DNA from: DASXZH01 sp036502005
Lineage (GTDB): Bacteria; Armatimonadota; Fimbriimonadia; Fimbriimonadales; Fimbriimonadaceae
DNA length: 64,000 bases
Direction of reading: 5' to 3'
Assembly: GCA_036502005.1 (NCBI GenBank)
Contig: DASXZH010000076.1
Coordinates: 32,939-96,938 of the forward strand
Positions 16,521 to 25,042 of this stretch are shown piece by piece. The notes beneath the pieces were generated by a model. The model did not search any database. It saw only the letters and a program-made list of their open reading frames with translations, and was not told the origin of the DNA. The position numbers and the translations under genes are program-made. Numbering within the stretch: the first letter of the stretch is position 1; the number at the start of each line of letters is the position of its first letter.

Positions 16521-17189
16521 ATGAAAGCTAAAGTTCTCCTGACGATCTTTATGGTTGGTTGCTTTGCGGCTCTCGGATTTTCTCAAATCACGAAAACCTC
16601 GCACGGCTATCTGTTTAGATACAAGTACGTGAAAGGGCGCAAGTACACCTACACTTTCACGGGTAGCATCGCCACTCCAGGCTCATCGGCGGGGATTAAG
16701 GTGGACGGCCCGTTCATTGAAACCGTAAACTCGGTAAAGGGCACGAGCGGGCAGCTAACGATTACACTCGGCCCTCTGTCTTCGGGCGGAAAGCAAGCCG
16801 TGGCCAAAGTGGTCCGCATTTTTACGGCAAACAGTGTAGGCGGAGTCGCTGATAAGACTGTGCAGCAGATGCTTACGCAGTATCCGGAAAAGCCGATAAA
16901 GCCGGGAGATACTTGGACGGGGCAGACCTCGGCGGCGGCCATGGGTAGCAAATCTTTGGTGAAGGCGAAGTATAAGTTCGAGAAAATGACTACGGTGAAT
17001 GGCAAACCTGCTGCTCAGATTGCCATGACGATGACTTCAACCGGTGCGGCAAACGCTAGCGGCGGGGGAACGCTGCTGGTTTTGGCGGAGGACGGGTCTC
17101 TTTGGAGCACCCAGACTTCTTTGAGCATGAGCCCACCACAAGATCCGGGTAAGGTCATGCACATGAAAATGGGCATGACGCGTCATTAG
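16521..17189 (+). CDS. Secreted protein of unknown function, 222 aa
   Basis: Signal peptide MKAKVLLTIFMVGCFAALGFSQ, then a beta-rich domain with the pattern YKYVKGRKYTYTFTGSI, a central conserved-looking PIKPGDTWTGQ and a C-terminal QTSLSMSPPQ region. PGDTW-type motifs occur in DUF6263-like extracytoplasmic proteins, but I cannot assign it firmly. It sits 7 bases after ald and its stop overlaps the next start (TAGTG), so all three may share a transcript. Confidence 0.6.
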   Translation: MKAKVLLTIFMVGCFAALGFSQITKTSHGYLFRYKYVKGRKYTYTFTGSIATPGSSAGIKVDGPFIETVNSVKGTSGQLTITLGPLSSGGKQAVAKVVRIFTANSVGGVADKTVQQMLTQYPEKPIKPGDTWTGQTSAAAMGSKSLVKAKYKFEKMTTVNGKPAAQIAMTMTSTGAANASGGGTLLVLAEDGSLWSTQTSLSMSPPQDPGKVMHMKMGMTRH

Positions 17190-17896
17190 TGGCGATGAAA
17201 GCTAAGGCCAAGACCGAGCCGGTTAAGCGCCTACTTTCCGCGCATCCGGATGTTGAACTGCTCGATGGCTCGTGTGAAGCTGAAATCGAGTTTGAGCAGT
17301 CTGGGATTATCCGGAAGGTTTGGGTTGATAAACCGGATGCCGAGGTCTTTGGACTGCTAGAGCTTGCCGATAACAACCCGATCGTTTGCGCCTCCTCTGT
17401 TTCCGTTCCCTCTGGTTCGGCAACCTTAGCCTTGATCGCGGTGGGACCGTTAATTAGAGCCGGCATTTTGATCGAGCCACCTTCGCTCGTTTATTCTTTT
17501 TCGCCGGACGCTGATTCCATCGAGCGGGCTTTTGTTTCGGCCGGCTGGGACGGTGGGGCGACGGTTGCGTTTGAAGTCCAGGATCTGGGCTCGGTGCTGG
17601 CGATGACCGCGATCTGCGTGATCCAAACCGTTGAAAGTGAGCTTCTGGATGCGCTTTACGATGGGATTTACGGGGGCTCCTTCTTTGTTCGGCGCATTGA
17701 AGATGGCGATTGGGATACCAAGCTTGTGGCTGGTCAGCCCTTTGCGGCTTACCGCATGCGCTTCGCTCCGGATGAGCCTTTGAGTCTGTTGAGTATTCGG
17801 GTGATGGCGGAAGCGGAGGGTAAATGCGGGCCGGCGCAGGTGGTTCACGCGATGAACATCATGTGCGGTTTTGAGGAGAGTTTGGGGATTGTTTGA
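17189..17896 (+). CDS. ArgC/Asd-like protein lacking NADP-binding loop and catalytic Cys
   Basis: A 235-residue protein that aligns by eye along most of N-acetyl-gamma-glutamyl-phosphate reductase: VKRLLSAHPDVELL near the start, VPSGSATLALIAVGPLIRAG at the place of the family's PGCYPTA catalytic segment, VQDLGSVLAMTAICVI, and the C-terminal GKCGPAQVVHAMNIMCGFEE matching the family GAA-x-QAVQN-MN-x-M-G-x-x-E block. The N-terminal G-x-x-G-x-x-G is absent, the catalytic Cys is replaced (SGSAT), and the protein is about 100 residues short. So it is unlikely to be a reductase; a regulatory or structural role is inferred. GTG at 17189 overlaps the upstream stop. Confidence 0.65.
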   Translation: MAMKAKAKTEPVKRLLSAHPDVELLDGSCEAEIEFEQSGIIRKVWVDKPDAEVFGLLELADNNPIVCASSVSVPSGSATLALIAVGPLIRAGILIEPPSLVYSFSPDADSIERAFVSAGWDGGATVAFEVQDLGSVLAMTAICVIQTVESELLDALYDGIYGGSFFVRRIEDGDWDTKLVAGQPFAAYRMRFAPDEPLSLLSIRVMAEAEGKCGPAQVVHAMNIMCGFEESLGIV

Positions 17897-17913
17897 TTGG
17901 CTGTGATTTGGTC

Positions 17914-17934
17914 TAGCACACCTCCGGTGTGCTA
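17914..17934. terminator. REP-like palindrome, possible terminator
   Basis: TAGCACACC-TCC-GGTGTGCTA: 9-bp perfect arms with a 3-base loop, 18 bases after the stop of the ArgC-like gene. It has no T-run, so it may be a REP-like element rather than a classical terminator. The CTCCGG core is shared with the palindromes at 9982-10249 and 23809-23825. Confidence 0.6.
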
Positions 17935-18078
17935 CATAGTACGTTAATGCACCCAAGATCACTCGCGACATTATGTTTTGGCCCCAGCAATAGCGTCAAG
18001 CCGCCGGGAAAAAGCTCGAACAAGTTCAAGCACTCTAAATAGACGGCAACCACTCCAAATAATCAGGGCACTCCAACT

Positions 18079-18732
18079 CTATCCGCCCAAAAACGCCCCA
18101 ATCGCCGCGTCAAGCATTTCTTCCGTCAGCCTTCCCGTAAACGTGTTCTGTTGGCTCGGATGGTAAGAACCCACCAATAACGGCCCCGACACCGACTTAT
18201 AAACCGCACCGTGACCAAACTTAGGCCGGCCCGTTTCTCCCAAAGTTCGCAGCACGTTGTTCCAGGCGATGCCGCCTAAACATAAAATGCTCGACCAAGA
18301 TCGCATACCTAAAACCCGGCGCAGGTATTGCCGGCAGGTGTCCAGTTCTTGGGTAGTCGGCTTATTATCGGGCGGGGCGCAATGGCAAGAAGCCGTTATC
18401 AAAACCCCACGCAAAACCAAGCCGTCTAAAATCGACTCTGAATGGGGCTGCGATGCGGCACCAGCTTTGAACAAAGCTCGAAAAAGCCAATCGCCGCTGC
18501 GGTCGCCTGTAAACATGCGGCCGGTTCGGTTCGCGCCATGGGCGGCAGGAGCCAGGCCAACGATCAAGTGCGTGGCATCGGGATCGCCAAAGGCGGGCAC
18601 AGCTTTGCCCCAATAAGTCCAATCTTCAAAGGATTTGCGCTTCTCAAAGGCAACTAATTCACGCCAAACAACCAGGCGTGGACACTGGCGGCAAACAACG
18701 ATATCGCTATTTATGGAATCGAGCGTATCCAC
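18079..18732 (-). CDS. Uracil-DNA glycosylase, family 5 (UDGb)-like
   Basis: Removes uracil (and possibly hypoxanthine) from DNA. The GTG at 18732, two bases before the upstream gene's stop, gives a 217-residue protein of normal UDGb size. CRQCPRLVVWRE carries the first two iron-sulphur cysteines; SCHCAPPDNKPT and DTCRQYL give the others. Motif 1 is VGLAPAAHGANRTGRMFTGD (A rather than Asp/Asn at the catalytic position, as in family 5), and the C-terminal motif is VGSYHPSQQNTFTGRLT. The gene is last in the PilT operon, an unusual partnership. Confidence 0.9.
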   Translation of the reverse strand: MDTLDSINSDIVVCRQCPRLVVWRELVAFEKRKSFEDWTYWGKAVPAFGDPDATHLIVGLAPAAHGANRTGRMFTGDRSGDWLFRALFKAGAASQPHSESILDGLVLRGVLITASCHCAPPDNKPTTQELDTCRQYLRRVLGMRSWSSILCLGGIAWNNVLRTLGETGRPKFGHGAVYKSVSGPLLVGSYHPSQQNTFTGRLTEEMLDAAIGAFLGG

Positions 18733-18733
18733 G

Positions 18734-19930
18734 CTATTCCCGCTTAAAGGTGGGCCGATTGGGTTGGCCGCGAACTCCCGAAGCGGGTGGTGCAGCCGGA
18801 GGTTCGGCCGGTGGAGGAGCGGGGTTGGCAGACTTGACTTGTGGAACGGCGGCGATTCCAGCCTTTTGCAACGCGAGAAGACGATCAAACTCGCCGGGAT
18901 CTTTCGCACGCGTTCGAGCCTCTTCGAACGAGACGAAGCCGCGATCAACCAGATTAACGAGAGACTGATCCAGGGTCTGCATTTTCGCGCGGGCACCCGT
19001 TTGGATGATGGAGTTCACCTGATAAAGCTTTTTCTCACGGACGAGGTTGCGTACGGCGCCAGTGGCGACAAGCACCTCAAAAGCGGCCGCTCTTCCACGC
19101 CCATCGGACCGCTTGACCAAAGTTTGGGAAATAACACCGACCAGGTTCACCGATAGCTGCATGCGGACTTGCTGCTGTTGGTACATGGGGAAAACGTCGA
19201 TGATTCGATCCACTGTTTGGACGGCATCCACGGTATGGAGCGTGGCAAACACCAAATGCCCCGTTTCTGCGGCAGTAATGGCCAGGTGGATGGTTTCCAG
19301 GTCGCGCATTTCGCCAACCAGGATCACGTCCGGATCTTGCCGCAACACAAATTTGAGGGCGTTGGCAAAGCTTAAAGTATCAACATCAAGTTCTCGTTGA
19401 TTCAAGACAGCAAAGTGGTCATCATGAACGAATTCGACCGGGTCTTCAACGGTCATGATGTGCACTGCCTGGGTTCGATTGATTCGATCGATCATGGCCG
19501 CAAGAGTGGTGGATTTGCCGGAGCCGGCCGGTCCCGTTACCAAAACTAAACCACGCGGGCGCTCAATAAAATCGTAACAGGCGGCTGGAAGCTGCAAATC
19601 TTCCATGCTCTGGATCTCATAAGGAATGACTCTGAAGACGCCCTGGGCAATGTTTCTCTGCTGAAAAACATTGCCCCTAAAGCGAGCAATGCCAACAAGC
19701 TCATAGGCAAAGTCTAACTCCCAGTCCTTCTCGAATCGCTTAATTTGCTCGGGTCTTAGGATATGGGCAAGGTCCGCTTTAAAATCAGCCTCTGAATAGG
19801 GCGGCTCGTCCTCTAAATGTAGAAGATCTCCGTGAACTCGAACATAAACCTGGCCCGTATCCACCTTCAAATGAAGGTCCGAACCACTCATGTCTACGCA
19901 CCTGCGCAGTAAGCCATCAATACGCGGCAA
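18734..19930 (-). CDS. PilT-family type IV pilus ATPase, paralogue with Pro/Ala-rich tail
   Basis: A 398-residue hexameric ATPase of the PilT/VirB11 group. Walker A is GPAGSGKST, the Asp box ends in MTVEDPVEFVH, Walker B is VILVGEMRDLET, and the His box is GHLVFATLHTVDAVQ. GAVRNLVRE matches the AIRNLIRE motif needed for pilus retraction in PilT. The last 45 residues are a Pro/Ala-rich low-complexity tail not seen in standard PilT. The start overlaps the end of the preceding pilT by 14 bases. Role: powering pilus disassembly at the inner membrane, or an accessory motor. Confidence 0.9.
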   Translation of the reverse strand: MPRIDGLLRRCVDMSGSDLHLKVDTGQVYVRVHGDLLHLEDEPPYSEADFKADLAHILRPEQIKRFEKDWELDFAYELVGIARFRGNVFQQRNIAQGVFRVIPYEIQSMEDLQLPAACYDFIERPRGLVLVTGPAGSGKSTTLAAMIDRINRTQAVHIMTVEDPVEFVHDDHFAVLNQRELDVDTLSFANALKFVLRQDPDVILVGEMRDLETIHLAITAAETGHLVFATLHTVDAVQTVDRIIDVFPMYQQQQVRMQLSVNLVGVISQTLVKRSDGRGRAAAFEVLVATGAVRNLVREKKLYQVNSIIQTGARAKMQTLDQSLVNLVDRGFVSFEEARTRAKDPGEFDRLLALQKAGIAAVPQVKSANPAPPPAEPPAAPPASGVRGQPNRPTFKRE

Positions 19931-21014
19931 CGGAAGAACCTCCTGTTAGCCCCTGGCTTGCCGCTCGTTTTTGGAAATCCACGGCGTTGGAAGACTTCGC
20001 TATTGCGTGATCGAAGTCGATCTTCCCTTCCCTAACAAGTTGGAGCAAGTGGCCATCAAGGGTCTGCATGCCAAGATCGGCGCCGGTTTGGATGTCCAAA
20101 TAGAGTTGGTGGGTTTTGCCCTCGCGAATAAGGGTCCGAATTGCGGGAGTGGCCACCATCACCTCAAAAGCGGCGACTCTTCCTTTTCCATCGCGGCTCG
20201 GAATCAGAGTCTGAGAAAGCACGCCCTGAATCGTGACGCTGAGCTGCGTTCGTATCTGCGCCTGCTGCTCGGGAGGGAAAACGTCGATCATTCTGTCCAT
20301 CGTTTGGGCGGCATCCACCGTGTGTAGGGTTGACATCACCAAGTGGCCGGTTTCAGCAGCGGTGATGGCAAGCTGAATTGTCTCCAAGTCGCGCATTTCG
20401 CCGACCAGGATCACATCAGGGTTTTGGCGCATCACATGCTTTAAGGCGTCGGCAAAAGAGTGGGTATCGGTCGAAAGCTCCCGCTGGTTCACAATCGATT
20501 GTTTATCGGCATGAACATACTCGATCGGATCTTCAACGGTCATGATGTGCGACTTCTTCGTGATGTTGATCTCGTTAATCATCCCCGCCAAGGATGTCGA
20601 TTTTCCCGAGCCGGTTGGCCCGGTCACTAAAATCAGGCCACGGGGCAGCATGGATAGTTTCTTAGCGGCGGGCGGCAGGCCCAATTGATCGCAAGTTCGA
20701 ACTTTAAAAGGGATCGCCCTAAAAACCGCGCCCGGCTTTCGCATTTGCCAAAACATGTTAACGCGGAAACGCGCGACATTTGGCACGGTGTAGCTTAGGT
20801 CCACTTCTTTAAACGAGTTGAAATGATCCCTGCGGGCCTTGTTCAGAATCCCAAAAAGCAACTCTTGGGTCTCATCGTCGGAAAGGGCGGGAGTCTCCGA
20901 ACGAACGAGGTCGCCCCTAATCCTCATGATCGGGGGCTGGCCCGACTTAATATGCAGGTCGCTTCCGTCTTTGTCGGTCAGCTCGATGAGGAGCTTATTT
21001 AGTCTCTCAGACAA
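19917..21014 (-). CDS. pilT: Twitching-motility ATPase PilT
   Basis: A 365-residue ATPase closest to canonical PilT of the three copies. It has Walker A GPTGSGKST, Asp box IMTVEDPIEYVH, Walker B VILVGEMRDLET, His box GHLVMSTLHTVDAAQ, and PAIRTLIREGKTHQLY as the AIRNLIRE motif. The N-terminal PAS-like domain starts DGSDLHIKSGQPPIMRI. It drives retraction of type IV pili. It is the middle gene of the tandem array; the next gene overlaps its 3' end. Confidence 0.94.
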   Translation of the reverse strand: MSERLNKLLIELTDKDGSDLHIKSGQPPIMRIRGDLVRSETPALSDDETQELLFGILNKARRDHFNSFKEVDLSYTVPNVARFRVNMFWQMRKPGAVFRAIPFKVRTCDQLGLPPAAKKLSMLPRGLILVTGPTGSGKSTSLAGMINEINITKKSHIMTVEDPIEYVHADKQSIVNQRELSTDTHSFADALKHVMRQNPDVILVGEMRDLETIQLAITAAETGHLVMSTLHTVDAAQTMDRMIDVFPPEQQAQIRTQLSVTIQGVLSQTLIPSRDGKGRVAAFEVMVATPAIRTLIREGKTHQLYLDIQTGADLGMQTLDGHLLQLVREGKIDFDHAIAKSSNAVDFQKRAASQGLTGGSSVAAY

Positions 21015-21077
21015 TTTCTATCCTTGTCGGGAGCTGCATGTCCTTTAAGTTGGGCAGAGTTTCGCGATTAACGCCTC

Positions 21078-21133
21078 TTACCCCTCCCTCCCGGTTCGCA
21101 AGCTCACCGACCTCCCTCACGGAGGAGAGAGGT
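21078..21133. repeat. Single arm of the TCACCGACCTC repeat family
   Basis: Within the 182-base gap between two PilT genes, CCCTCCCTCCCGGTTCGCAA GCTCACCGACCTCCCTCACGGAGGAGAGAGG ends in a small hairpin (CTCC-CTCAC-GGAG). It shares its order of blocks and the TCACCGACCTC string with the two 48-nt arms at 35903-36097, so it is a single diverged copy. It may separate the PilU-like gene from pilT transcriptionally. Confidence 0.6.
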
Positions 21134-21196
21134 GCGGTGCCGTTGACTCGCCCAGCTAAGAGCTTCTGACTAGCTTTCACGATTGACCAATCTTTC

Positions 21197-22276
21197 CTAC
21201 CGACGCAGCATTTGTTTCAATTCCGAAGCGACGCCTGCATAGTTTAGAGCCACTTCTTCAGTGATGACTCCAGCTTTGACATACCGAAGCAGACTTTGGT
21301 TCATTGTCTGCATTCCCCAGAACTCTCCCTCGTTCATTATGTGATAGAGGTCGCTAAAGTGGCCGTCTTCAATGGCCTTAACAACGGTCGGCGTGCAGAT
21401 CAAAATCTCAAGTGCCGCCACGCGTCCCTTGCCGTCGGCTCTGGGCACCAGCTTTTGGGCAACAACAGCCCTCAAGCAGTTTGCCAAGCGCTGGCAAAGG
21501 TGGTTCTTCTCATGAGGCGGGAACATGTTTATAACCCGGTCCATTGTCTCGTAAGCGCTCTGGGTGTGAACAGTGGAAAACACGAAGTGGCCCGTTTCAC
21601 CGGCTTGCATAGCGATACCCATGGTGGTGGCATCGCGCATTTCTCCAATGAGAATCACGTCCGGTGCTTCTCGGAGCATGGCTCTTAAAGCCGGCTGGAA
21701 GTCCAGGGTGTCAATTCCAATCTCTCGCTGGGTGACGTAAGAGTTCTTGTCTTGGTGAACGAACTCGAGCGGGTCCTCGAGGGTGATGATGTGGCACTGG
21801 CGCTCTTGATTGATAAGGTCAAGCATGCCGGCAAGAGTCGTCGTTTTGCCAGAACCGGTAGGGCCGGTAACGAGAATGAAGCCGAGGCGGTGCTTTGTGA
21901 GTTCTTTTAAAACGGGAGGAAGGCCGAGTTCATCGAGAGTGAGAATAGTCAGCGGGATAATTCGGCAGACGATGCCGTAGGTGCCTCGTTGATAGTGGAT
22001 GTTGGCGCGCACGCGGCACTTATCGCCAACCGTAAAGGCAAGGTCCATTTCGAGGGTCTCCTCGAAAACACGATGCTGCTTATCGCTCATCATCAGACTG
22101 ATCATCCGCTTCGCGGTGGCCTCGTCGATGACCGGGAAATCGCCCGGAATGGGCACCATCTTGCTGTGCTGACGCATGGTCGGCACTTGGTTGGCTTTTA
22201 CAAAAATATCGGATGCCCTTTCGTGAAATCCGATTTCAATAAGTTCGTGAAGGCTAATGGATGCCGGATCCCGCAT
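21197..22276 (-). CDS. PilT/PilU-family ATPase
   Basis: A 359-residue member with all ATPase boxes (GPTGSGKTTT, IITLEDPLEFVH, VILIGEMRDATTMG, GHFVFSTVHTQSAYE) but without the AIRNLIRE motif: the corresponding stretch reads TPTVVKAIEDGHFSDLY. That makes it PilU-like, i.e. an accessory retraction ATPase that in other bacteria needs PilT. It begins 26 bases after the gene ending at 22303, so these are probably in one transcript. Confidence 0.9.
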   Translation of the reverse strand: MRDPASISLHELIEIGFHERASDIFVKANQVPTMRQHSKMVPIPGDFPVIDEATAKRMISLMMSDKQHRVFEETLEMDLAFTVGDKCRVRANIHYQRGTYGIVCRIIPLTILTLDELGLPPVLKELTKHRLGFILVTGPTGSGKTTTLAGMLDLINQERQCHIITLEDPLEFVHQDKNSYVTQREIGIDTLDFQPALRAMLREAPDVILIGEMRDATTMGIAMQAGETGHFVFSTVHTQSAYETMDRVINMFPPHEKNHLCQRLANCLRAVVAQKLVPRADGKGRVAALEILICTPTVVKAIEDGHFSDLYHIMNEGEFWGMQTMNQSLLRYVKAGVITEEVALNYAGVASELKQMLRR

Positions 22277-22302
22277 GTGAAAAAATTCTCCAAGCTCCGT
22301 GG

Positions 22303-23028
22303 TTAAGAATGGGCTCTAGCGCCAGTTCGGAGCAAGGCAAAGTATACCAAAGCTCCTCCAATAATGCCGAGGCCGACAAATGATAGGATGAGCCACAGTT
22401 TTGAACCCTCATGCGGCACTGGCGGCGGCACCTTAACGACTGGTTTTTCTTGCTCATATCGATCCGGAAATATGATTAAGTTCGGATCTTGGGTCTTGAG
22501 CGCGATTCGATATTCTATTCCTTTCAAAACACCGGAGTTCGTGTAGCGGCCTTCCCCTACCACTACGTCCGGTTTTGCGTAGTGCGCAACCGTATTCTTG
22601 GTGGGAGTGATTCCCTCAAACTCGATCGTTAGTCCCTGAATAGTATAAGGAGGAGGTGCACCTGCAAACGCCTTTAAGATGGGCTCGATGCGCAAGATCC
22701 CACCCGGAAGAATGATCCCATCGGTAGCAAACGTTGCCGTTATAAAGGAGAACTGGTTGCCCGTATCGCCGGCCACTGCTTGCTTTCCAACCGACAGGCC
22801 CCGAGGCGGCGTACCGACCAGCTTTCCAAGCGTCTCCATTTGCTGACGCAACAAGTCGACCGGATAATTTGGATCGCGCATGGTTACTTCGACCATATCA
22901 GCCCCGGTTGAATGGATTCTGACGGCCACCGTCACGTCCGTTCTAACTTTTAAGAAGATAGGCGAGGTTGCTTGGCCCAGACACACTCCCGTCAGCAAGG
23001 TCAGAAGAATTAGCGCAATCGCCCGCAT
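22303..23028 (-). CDS. Exported protein with C-terminal membrane anchor, first gene of the PilT operon
   Basis: From the ATG at 23028 the protein has 241 residues: signal peptide MRAIALILLTLLTGVCLGQA, a beta-rich extracytoplasmic domain of about 180 residues, a Pro-rich linker (KPVVKVPPPVPHEG) and one transmembrane helix (LWLILSFVGLGIIGGALVYFALL) with a short basic tail. A longer frame to 23142 adds an untypical N-terminus. No family is recognised; the position upstream of three pilus ATPases suggests a link to pilus function at the cell envelope. This is inference. Confidence 0.65.
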   Translation of the reverse strand: MRAIALILLTLLTGVCLGQATSPIFLKVRTDVTVAVRIHSTGADMVEVTMRDPNYPVDLLRQQMETLGKLVGTPPRGLSVGKQAVAGDTGNQFSFITATFATDGIILPGGILRIEPILKAFAGAPPPYTIQGLTIEFEGITPTKNTVAHYAKPDVVVGEGRYTNSGVLKGIEYRIALKTQDPNLIIFPDRYEQEKPVVKVPPPVPHEGSKLWLILSFVGLGIIGGALVYFALLRTGARAHS

Positions 23029-23242
23029 CGTGTTAATGACAGTTCCTATAGAAAAAAGATTCAGTTCTTGAACAACGGTAAGACATCCAGGTTGGAGCAG
23101 CCGTCTCTCTAGAGCAACCAGAATTGTACCGACAAAGTGCAATAGGCCATTTGGCAGCCTATTCTTGCTGCTTAGTAATCTCTAAGGTAGAAGAAAGAAC
23201 AAAACTGGACCTAAAAACGTAAAGCATCTAAAGGAATAAGGT

Positions 23243-23248
23243 TATAAT
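23243..23248 (+). promoter_or_regulatory. Candidate -10 box for greA
   Basis: A perfect TATAAT lies 36 bases ahead of the greA start, in AAGGTTATAATGG. A good -35 hexamer at 17 bases spacing is not obvious (TAAAGC), so the call rests on the -10 box. Confidence 0.4.
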
Positions 23249-23283
23249 GGCTGGACGGCTTTTGTGTCCACCGAGCAGCACTC

Positions 23284-23787
23284 ATGAATGAACCAGAACT
23301 TTCCGCCGAAGCACCAGGCGGGTTATTGCTTACGCCAGAGGGCTATAAGGCTCTTCAGGCAGAACTTGAGCACTTGACAATGGTCAAGCGGCCCGAGATT
23401 GCCAGCCGCATCCGCGAGAGCTTAGAGCACGGGGAATTCAGCGAAGACAATAGCGAGTTGGACGAAGTTAAGTTCGAACAGGCCATTGTCGAAAGCCGTA
23501 TGTCCGAGCTGAAAGGAATTTTTGGCAGCGCGGGCATTCTGGATCCGGACCACATACCAACCGACCATGTTGGCATCGGTTCTATCGTAAAGATCTCGGA
23601 TACCGAATTTGATGACGAGTTCGAAGTTAGGGTCGTGGCGAGCATCGAAGCCGATCCGAATAACGATCTTATCAGCAACGAGTCTCCGATGGGTCTGGCA
23701 ATTTATGGCCACAAAGTTGGCGACACCGCCGAGTTCGATACACCGGATGGAAAGAAGCGCTATAAGGTTTTAGCAATTCGACGCTAG
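23284..23787 (+). CDS. greA: Transcription elongation factor GreA
   Basis: Rescues backtracked RNA polymerase by stimulating transcript cleavage. The 167-residue protein has the N-terminal coiled coil (LLTPEGYKALQAELEHL ... KRPEIASRIRESLEHGE) with the acidic tip FSEDNSELDE, and the C-terminal FKBP-like domain ending GHKVGDTAEFDTPDGKKRYKV. A short extra N-terminus (MNEPELSAEAPG) precedes the usual start. It stands alone. Confidence 0.96.
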   Translation: MNEPELSAEAPGGLLLTPEGYKALQAELEHLTMVKRPEIASRIRESLEHGEFSEDNSELDEVKFEQAIVESRMSELKGIFGSAGILDPDHIPTDHVGIGSIVKISDTEFDDEFEVRVVASIEADPNNDLISNESPMGLAIYGHKVGDTAEFDTPDGKKRYKVLAIRR

Positions 23788-23808
23788 GCTATTCGCCCCG
23801 TTTATGTT

Positions 23809-23825
23809 GCACACCTCCGGCGTGC
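23809..23825. repeat. REP-like palindrome after greA
   Basis: GCACACC-TCC-GGCGTGC, 7-bp arms with one mismatch, 22 bases after the greA stop; same CTCCGG core as 17914-17934. The rest of the gap to the PadR gene (to 24024) holds a tract of TTTTCGATTTTC units (about 23845-23877) and CTCCCCGTTCTAAGTTCTCC at 23997-24016, which recurs at 45880-45908. Confidence 0.6.
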
Positions 23826-24024
23826 CGGAAAAACCAAGGAATTGTCGATTTTCGATTTTCAATTTTCGATTGCGGAACGGAGATTTTTGCGGAGCCTATT
23901 CATTGGGCTAGACCGGACAAACGGCTTCGCACCCCCTGGGAGAAGCGGTCCCGAAAGCGCATCTTGAAATCGGCTCCCTACGCTCCAGGTTCTCCGCTCC
24001 CCGTTCTAAGTTCTCCATTCCAAG

Positions 24025-24594
24025 CTACGCACTTGCCTCTTTGGCGACTGCGGCGGATTTCCTGCCAGTCTCCTTCATCTCGGTGTACATTTTTCTCAGC
24101 CAATCCTGCCTTGCTTTTGCCAAACACAACAGATTGGCGGCCACCCACCCTTCTTGATCGGATTTCTTGGTAGCGGATTCGGCCGTTAGCTGAGTGATAA
24201 GCTTCTTGTTCTGCGCCATCCACGTTTTAATCGTCTGCGTACGGCGCTTCGGATCCAAACGAGCTAAGAAATACGTTCTCGTCCTGAGAGCATCAAGAAG
24301 GCATTCTAGCTCGTGTTGCGCGGGTGCATCCGTCAACCATTTTGAGACCAGTACTTCCCCCGCTGGCGTCAGCTCGTATTCTGTTCTTTCTCGATTTACG
24401 ACGCCTACTTTTCTCACCGGAAAAACGAGACTGCTACCTTGTAGGCGACGCAATACACGATACACCGAGCCGCTTTCCGCACTCCACCTTCCCCCCTTCA
24501 TATTTTGCATCTGGCGACGCATCGCGTAGCCTGAATTGACACCGTCACCCACCATTGCGAGGACCATGTATTCCAACTCGTTATATGAATCCAA
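24025..24594 (-). CDS. PadR-family transcriptional regulator
   Basis: A 189-residue regulator with an N-terminal winged helix: ELEYMVLAMVGDGVNSGYAMRR, SGSVYRVLRRLQGSSLV and a wing RTEYELTPAGEVLVSKWL. The C-terminal half is helical (Vir_C-like dimerisation domain) and ends in an Ala/Lys-rich tail. PadR proteins usually repress a nearby transporter or detoxification gene when no ligand is bound; no obvious target is adjacent, so it may act elsewhere or on itself. It is divergent from secE. Confidence 0.88.
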   Translation of the reverse strand: MDSYNELEYMVLAMVGDGVNSGYAMRRQMQNMKGGRWSAESGSVYRVLRRLQGSSLVFPVRKVGVVNRERTEYELTPAGEVLVSKWLTDAPAQHELECLLDALRTRTYFLARLDPKRRTQTIKTWMAQNKKLITQLTAESATKKSDQEGWVAANLLCLAKARQDWLRKMYTEMKETGRKSAAVAKEASA

Positions 24595-24791
24595 GACGTG
24601 TACCTTCCTTTACCCTCCCTATAATGTAACCTGAAACACCTTTACAATAGGGACGTTTTTGGTTGAATTTAGAGCAGAATTTATAAGTTTTTTGCGATGA
24701 CGGCTTTATATCGCGTCGCCATATCTTCAGCAATATACGGTTGAGGTAAGATAATGAATCCCCACAGCGCAAGCAAAGCGCGCTATTACAT

Positions 24792-25034
24792 ATGGCTAAA
24801 ACCGCAATGAGAAATGATCCCCCTAAAGGCGTGGCAACTCCAAAGATGCGCCGTGGATTTAAGGGCTTTTGGGTTGACGTTTACAGAGAGTTGAAAAAGG
24901 TCGACTGGCCTAAAACAAAGGAAGTTAACCGGCTAACTGTAGTCGTCCTAGTTGTCTGTCTACTCGTCGTAGTGGTTCTTTCTGCTATGTCGGCCGTATT
25001 TGGAACAATCGTTAACTTGCTGCAAGGGAAATAA
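24792..25034 (+). CDS. secE: Preprotein translocase subunit SecE
   Basis: An 80-residue single-span SecE. The conserved cytoplasmic amphipathic helix is FWVDVYRELKKVDWPKTKEVNRLT, followed by one membrane helix VVVLVVCLLVVVVLSAMSAVFGTIV. Together with SecY and SecG it forms the Sec channel. nusG follows 8 bases later, the classic secE-nusG pair. The 197-base gap upstream has no tRNA-Trp or rpmG, which often precede secE. Confidence 0.95.
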   Translation: MAKTAMRNDPPKGVATPKMRRGFKGFWVDVYRELKKVDWPKTKEVNRLTVVVLVVCLLVVVVLSAMSAVFGTIVNLLQGK

Positions 25035-25042
25035 GAGGATAA

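Noticed and set aside
24595..24791. tRNA-Trp or rpmG before secE
   Set aside because: Expected from common gene order but no cloverleaf, T-loop consensus or L33-like frame is visible.
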